Source: Butyrivibrio hungatei DSM 14810 (GTDB taxonomy: Bacteria > Bacillota > Clostridia > Lachnospirales > Lachnospiraceae). From it: a stretch of 64,000 nucleotides of DNA. Below are positions 60,711-64,000 of the stretch, in pieces. Made by a program: the position numbers and the translations under genes. Each line of letters begins with the position of its first letter. The first letter of the stretch is position 1. The notes beneath the pieces were generated by a model. It made no database searches and was not told the DNA's origin. It saw nothing but the letters and a program-made list of their open reading frames with translations. Location of the stretch: the NCBI RefSeq assembly GCF_900143205.1, contig NZ_FRDH01000003.1:62001-126000 (forward strand). The letters are read 5' to 3'.

Positions 60711-60937
60711 CTATCTTAACCTCCTCAGACACTCCTTCGTACGTAAAATTGGAAGTTGTGCGATTAACTTCCGATTTAAAGAAATTTTTCCTACTTCACT
60801 ATAAAAACTCGACATTATTTATCTGAAAACACTTCGAAAAAGTAATGGTTGAACAGTAAGCATCATTATCGCCGTTCCAATCCAATAACCTATCAATTCA
60901 GCGTCCCCATTCTTCCCCGATATTCTAAATACTCCAA
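60711..60937. repeat. Gap with array repeat R, copy j
   Basis: 227 bases between two GNAT genes. At 60746-60782 TTGGAAGTTGTGCGATTAAC continues into TTCCGATTTAA, matching copies e and l; GGAAGTT and AACTTCC make a short palindrome. The left part has no other recognised feature. Confidence 0.65.
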
Positions 60938-61381
60938 TTATCTGCTTTGGTATTCGTACCATTCTTCATCTATCTTTTTGAATCCAACAGCCTCAAACAT
61001 TCGCCTACTCTGCCCATTAAAGGAATAGATATTTGCCTTAACAGTATCCATACCCTTTTCTTTAGCAAGTTTAAGCATATCTTCAACGCATCGTCTTCCA
61101 ATGTGCTGATTTTGGTATTCTTTGCACACTACAATAGCGACTTCTGCATTGTCTCTTAACGAAACATCCCCTACCAATGTCCCCTTATATTCTATGTAGT
61201 AGCAATCCCCATGAGAGCTTAGATAATCATACATAGCATGTAAAAGATCTAAATCATATGGTTCATCTCTGTTATCTACCTGCTTACATACATCCAAATC
61301 CTGATACCAAGGAAGTGAAGCCTCGTCATTCCTGTAATATGGAATCAGTTTTAATTCTTCATCAATGATTCGCTCTGTCAT
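60938..61381 (-). CDS. GNAT N-acetyltransferase
   Basis: Acetyltransferase of about 147 residues. VCKEYQNQHIGRRCVEDMLK near residue 95 is the acetyl-CoA loop, and NGQSRRMFEAVGFKKIDEEW the C-terminal motif. The ATG at 61381 overlaps the stop of the preceding GNAT gene (ATGA); a GTG three codons earlier is possible. The pair is translationally coupled. Substrate unknown. Confidence 0.9.
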   Translation of the reverse strand: MTERIIDEELKLIPYYRNDEASLPWYQDLDVCKQVDNRDEPYDLDLLHAMYDYLSSHGDCYYIEYKGTLVGDVSLRDNAEVAIVVCKEYQNQHIGRRCVEDMLKLAKEKGMDTVKANIYSFNGQSRRMFEAVGFKKIDEEWYEYQSR

Positions 61382-61791
61382 TCTCTCCACATATCCATTC
61401 CTGGGCCATCATTGCCATTTGGGCGGGCCTTGAAGCCAAGCTTCTCGTAAAACGCCTCTTTTCCCTTTGATGCCACAATAACTATCTTTATACGCCAGCC
61501 TTCCTTGAGCTGGTTATCAATATACTTGATACATTCCTGCACCATTTTCTTGCCGATACCCTGCCCCTGATATTCCGGATTTACAATTACATCCGCAAGG
61601 TAAGCTATATAACCCTTATCCCAAAATATCCTTGCGCAGCCAACAATTTTCCCTTCATCCACACAGGAAATAATAAAATCTGAGTTGTCCAATCCAGACT
61701 GCGCCTGATCATCGCTGATGAACGGCCAGCCAACAGATGTCCGAAGATCACAGTAATCCTTTACCGATAGATTATTACAATATGTTAGCAT
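61378..61791 (-). CDS. GNAT N-acetyltransferase
   Basis: Small acetyltransferase of 137 residues with acetyl-CoA loop VNPEYQGQGIGKKMVQECIK near residue 75 and KGKEAFYEKLGFKARPN. The C terminus NGNDGPGMDMWRE is typical for a widespread GNAT group (YjdJ/ElaA-like). GGGAG lies seven bases upstream. Its leader carries three short hairpins. Confidence 0.91.
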   Translation of the reverse strand: MLTYCNNLSVKDYCDLRTSVGWPFISDDQAQSGLDNSDFIISCVDEGKIVGCARIFWDKGYIAYLADVIVNPEYQGQGIGKKMVQECIKYIDNQLKEGWRIKIVIVASKGKEAFYEKLGFKARPNGNDGPGMDMWRE

Positions 61792-61856
61792 TCCAATTCT
61801 CCCAACTGATCATTTAATGTTTTGTATTTATTTTGTCACAATTAAAAAGGCTGGTA

Positions 61857-61908
61857 CTTACCTTAAGTAAGCATCATGCCTTCATGATATCATAGCCACA
61901 ATGGCTAT
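61857..61908 (-). other. Three short stem-loops in the leader of a GNAT gene
   Basis: CTTAC/GTAAG at 61857-61871, ATCATG/CATGAT at 61873-61888 and ATAGCC/GGCTAT at 61892-61908 follow one another with only one to three bases between. On the minus strand they are followed by CAGCCTTTTTAATTG. The role is not known; they could form a structured leader or recombination site. Confidence 0.5.
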
Positions 61909-62000
61909 TCTACTGCTTTTTAACTCTATTTATTATCCAGTACATGGATTTCTACAAACTTATCCCACAGATTTTTCATCTGCGAAAAGTGGCTGATCAA

Positions 62001-62030
62001 AAATCCCCGATAAATTTGAAGTTATCGAGT
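62001..62030. repeat. Array repeat R, copy k (degenerate)
   Basis: AAATCCCCGATAAATTTGAA followed by GTTATCGAG; the CGATAA and TTATCG parts form an inverted pair. It lies just after the second ATPase gene's stop. Confidence 0.5.
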
Positions 62031-62065
62031 TCTTTCTCTAGCAAAAGAGCCCTGCAAACTCCGAT

Positions 62066-63256
62066 TTATCTCATTAACCAATTAGTTAAATCTAGTACTT
62101 TTATTCCTTCTATGTCATAGTCATCATGCTTTGTATTCGCTATCAAAATCTTAGGATATGCATCTTTTATCGCTCTTAGTGGAGACAGCTCTCTTTCCAA
62201 TGTATTTGAATCAGAAATATTATCTGATACTTGGATATACAGCTTCTCATTTTGTTTCATAGCTACAAAATCTATCTCCTTCTGATACAACTTACCAACA
62301 TAAATCTCGTAGCCCCTCCTGAGTAATTCTAAGGCAACTATATTTTCATATGCTCGTCCATAATCCATATTTCTTGTTCCAAGCATTGCATATCTAAATC
62401 CTAAATCGCTAAGATAGTATTTATCTGATGTTTCTAAATACTTTTTTCCACGAATGTCGTATCGTTTTACTTTGTAGAACATAAATGCACTGCAGAGATA
62501 CTTCATATAATTTCCTATTGTTATATGATTCGTCTCAACCTTATTTTGCTTAAAAACATTACTAATCTTACTAGCAGATGTCAGATTGGAAATATTATCC
62601 ATCATATAATCTGTTAAAGAATCCAAAAGTGCCTCTTCCTTAATACCATACTTATCTACAAGATCACGTTTTATAATTGTAGTGTAAATATCCTTTATAT
62701 ATGATGCCTGATCCTCTTTTTCGCTGTATACGTATGCCCCAGATAAACCACCACTCATAACATATAAATCCAATACATTTGCTGTATTAGAATCATATCC
62801 ATAGTACTCACAATATTCAGCAAAACTAAATGGATAAACAGGAATTTCTATAAATCTCCCAGTAAATAACGTCGATAAATCTGAGCTTAGCAAAAATGCA
62901 TTGGAACCTGTAATATAGATATCATATTTTCGGCTGTTATATAAACTATTGATAGCAAGCTCAAATTTTTCACACATTTGAACTTCATCTACAACAATGA
63001 CATTTGTTTTACCATCAATGTATTGTCCTTCGCAAAAATTATAGAGTTCCTTATATGTTTTTAAATCATCGAATTTTAAATCTGCAAAATCAACGTATAT
63101 TATATTTGTATCTTCGTTTGTGCGTATTAGTTCCATATATGCTCGCACCAACTCAGACTTTCCAGAACGTCTCAATCCTGTTATTATCTTTATATCAGGA
63201 GTATCCTTTAATCGAATGAGTCTATTCAAATAATTTTTTCTTTCAATAATCTTCAT
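62066..63256 (-). CDS. AAA ATPase with DUF4143 domain (copy 2)
   Basis: A 396-residue paralogue of the protein at 52262, similar throughout: Walker A GLRRSGKS, Walker B NVIVVDEVQ, ITGSNAFLLSSDLSTLF, YLSDLGFRYAMLGTRN, and the C-terminal ENIVALELLRRGYEIYVGK with EIDFVAMKQNEKLYIQVSD. The start has CAGGA five bases upstream. Upstream, GTTTTGAAAGTGGA and GTTTTCAAAAGTGA repeat around the likely promoter, as possible autoregulatory sites. Two paralogues 9 kb apart in one accessory run suggests repeated capture or duplication. Function is not established. Confidence 0.88.
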   Translation of the reverse strand: MKIIERKNYLNRLIRLKDTPDIKIITGLRRSGKSELVRAYMELIRTNEDTNIIYVDFADLKFDDLKTYKELYNFCEGQYIDGKTNVIVVDEVQMCEKFELAINSLYNSRKYDIYITGSNAFLLSSDLSTLFTGRFIEIPVYPFSFAEYCEYYGYDSNTANVLDLYVMSGGLSGAYVYSEKEDQASYIKDIYTTIIKRDLVDKYGIKEEALLDSLTDYMMDNISNLTSASKISNVFKQNKVETNHITIGNYMKYLCSAFMFYKVKRYDIRGKKYLETSDKYYLSDLGFRYAMLGTRNMDYGRAYENIVALELLRRGYEIYVGKLYQKEIDFVAMKQNEKLYIQVSDNISDSNTLERELSPLRAIKDAYPKILIANTKHDDYDIEGIKVLDLTNWLMR

Positions 63257-63708
63257 ATAAATCCTGCTTTCAAAACTTCAATTTCTTTTCACTTTTGAAA
63301 ACATTGTATCATCCACTTTCAAAACTTACAATATTTTTCTTTTTCGAAAATACAAAAAGAGCAGCTACCTCGATTTTGAGATAACTGCTATATAATGTTC
63401 AATATTCAATTAGATCGACAAACCTGAATTTATGCGATTAACTTCCGATTTAACTGACTACTGCCTTGTCACGATAAGCCGGGATTTACCTGATATATGC
63501 CTAATATCATTTGTTATTATTGTTTTAGGCATACTTTTTCTCATTATCAGCGCTTCAGCTTGCGATTTGTATGCCTAATGAAGTCAATTTTGCGCCTTTT
63601 AGGTATACATCGGCATTCAAAAATCCGAAATGTTCTAAAAATGTATGCCTAAATCGTATAAAACTTATGGATATAGGTATACTTTGTCTTAAACAATAAA
63701 ACTGGAAT
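63257..63708. other. Gap with promoter-proximal repeats, array repeat R and a 74-bp array
   Basis: 452 bases without a convincing gene. From left: TTTTGAAA-type repeats at 63280-63330 near the ATPase promoter, copy l of repeat R at 63415-63490 (GCGATTAACTTCCGATTTAA), and then three 74-bp units described separately. A junction motif AATAAAACTGGAATTT lies at 63695-63710. Confidence 0.6.
63496..63682. repeat. Three tandem 74-bp units of an inverted 9-mer
   Basis: TATGCCTAA starts at 63496, 63570 and 63644, exactly 74 bases apart. In each unit an inverted AGG(T/C)ATA starts 31 bases later (63527, 63601, 63675). The 20 bases inside and 36 bases between units are not conserved. 74 bp is close to seven turns of DNA, so all units face the same side of the helix. 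Confidence 0.8.
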
Positions 63709-64000
63709 TTAAATATCTTTAGCTAAATAAAGTAAAAGATCATCATCATTGATGCAGGGGGCATACTGTTCTAATTGTTTCCCTTTATACCAAACTCCGC
63801 TGCCATCAAAATTGTAACCTCTTTTTACATACATCCTCTGGGCTGGTCCATATCCAGAATAAACCCCAACTGCCAAGTAAACTTTATCGGAAACTTTTGA
63901 CACCTCTTTTTCAACAGCATCCAAAAGCCTATTTCCAATACCTTTATCATAATCCTAGTCATACCATTAAAGCCGTGTTCTTATATCTTTCAGTTCCTCG
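63709..64000 (-). pseudogene. GNAT acetyltransferase, 3' part, interrupted at the window edge
   Basis: The intact part (63709-63950) reads YDKGIGNRLLDAVEKEVSKV and later VGVYSGYGPAQRMYVKRGYN, a GNAT acetyl-CoA loop and C terminus that ends LLLYLAKDI. Upstream, in the same frame, stops occur just before YDKGIG, and the preceding bases read EELKDIRTRL then a stop. The N-terminal half is therefore broken or absent in the visible sequence. A frameshift to an upstream frame beyond the window cannot be excluded. Confidence 0.6.

Noticed and set aside
63496-63682. 74-bp periodic units as a CRISPR array
   Set aside because: Only 9-mer half sites are conserved; there is no continuous direct repeat of 23-40 bases and no cas gene in view.

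Overview
The window looks like a low-to-mid GC Lachnospiraceae chromosome, most like the Butyrivibrio / Pseudobutyrivibrio group of rumen and gut xylan degraders. The grounds are intracellular enzymes for xylo- and pectic oligosaccharides (GH8 Rex-type exo-oligoxylanase, GH120 beta-xylosidase, GH43, GH28), CUT1 sugar ABC importers each next to an AraC regulator, GHKL/LytTR signalling, DUF3793 and clostridial Shine-Dalgarno sequences. I assign the genus only as a likelihood. No rRNA, tRNA, transposase gene or recombinase gene was seen.

Layout. 1-4.9 kb: a BMP-type nucleoside ABC importer (minus strand) behind a purine riboswitch with its own promoter and terminator. 5.0-12.3 kb: an AraC regulator, a complete ECF importer (MptD-type S component, EcfT, fused EcfA) and two exporter-fold ABC half-transporters resembling YbtP/YbtQ and IrtA/IrtB. 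Palindromes GTTAGC-N4-GCTAAC lie in its control regions, and the same palindrome controls DUF3793/flavodoxin at 31.2 kb. 12.5-27.4 kb: two sugar loci, each with a solute-binding lipoprotein, two permeases and an AraC regulator. The first carries GH43, an MGH1-like hydrolase and GH28; the second carries GH120. 27.5-31.7 kb: an FtsX/MacB-like ABC transporter, DUF3793 and flavodoxin. 31.8-39.6 kb: a small membrane protein, a LytTR/GHKL two-component system, a ~740-bp imperfect hairpin, a frameshifted surface lipoprotein, L-asparaginase and small proteins. 39.9-50.3 kb: chemoreceptor, Rex, thioredoxin, a FIST plus degenerate-receptor pair, an OYE-type Fe-S flavoprotein, patatin-like lipase and an EAL protein. 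50.6-64 kb: an accessory run of co-oriented small genes (GNATs, methyltransferases, HD hydrolase, TrmO, ABM, SGNH lipase-fold protein, two DUF4143 ATPases) separated by a repeated palindrome.

The most unusual structures are non-coding. (1) A REPIN-like family with core GGGACGG: each copy is two inverted units that match each other perfectly even where copies differ, and the elements sit at gene 3' ends, twice supplying the stop codon. (2) A giant imperfect hairpin of ~740 bp, capped by such units, with a 40-bp perfect GC-rich inverted repeat and a three-hairpin apex. (3) A cassette-like array at 51-64 kb with recurring junction motifs. (4) Three tandem 74-bp units of an inverted 9-mer near the right edge. 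All functional readings of these four are inference.
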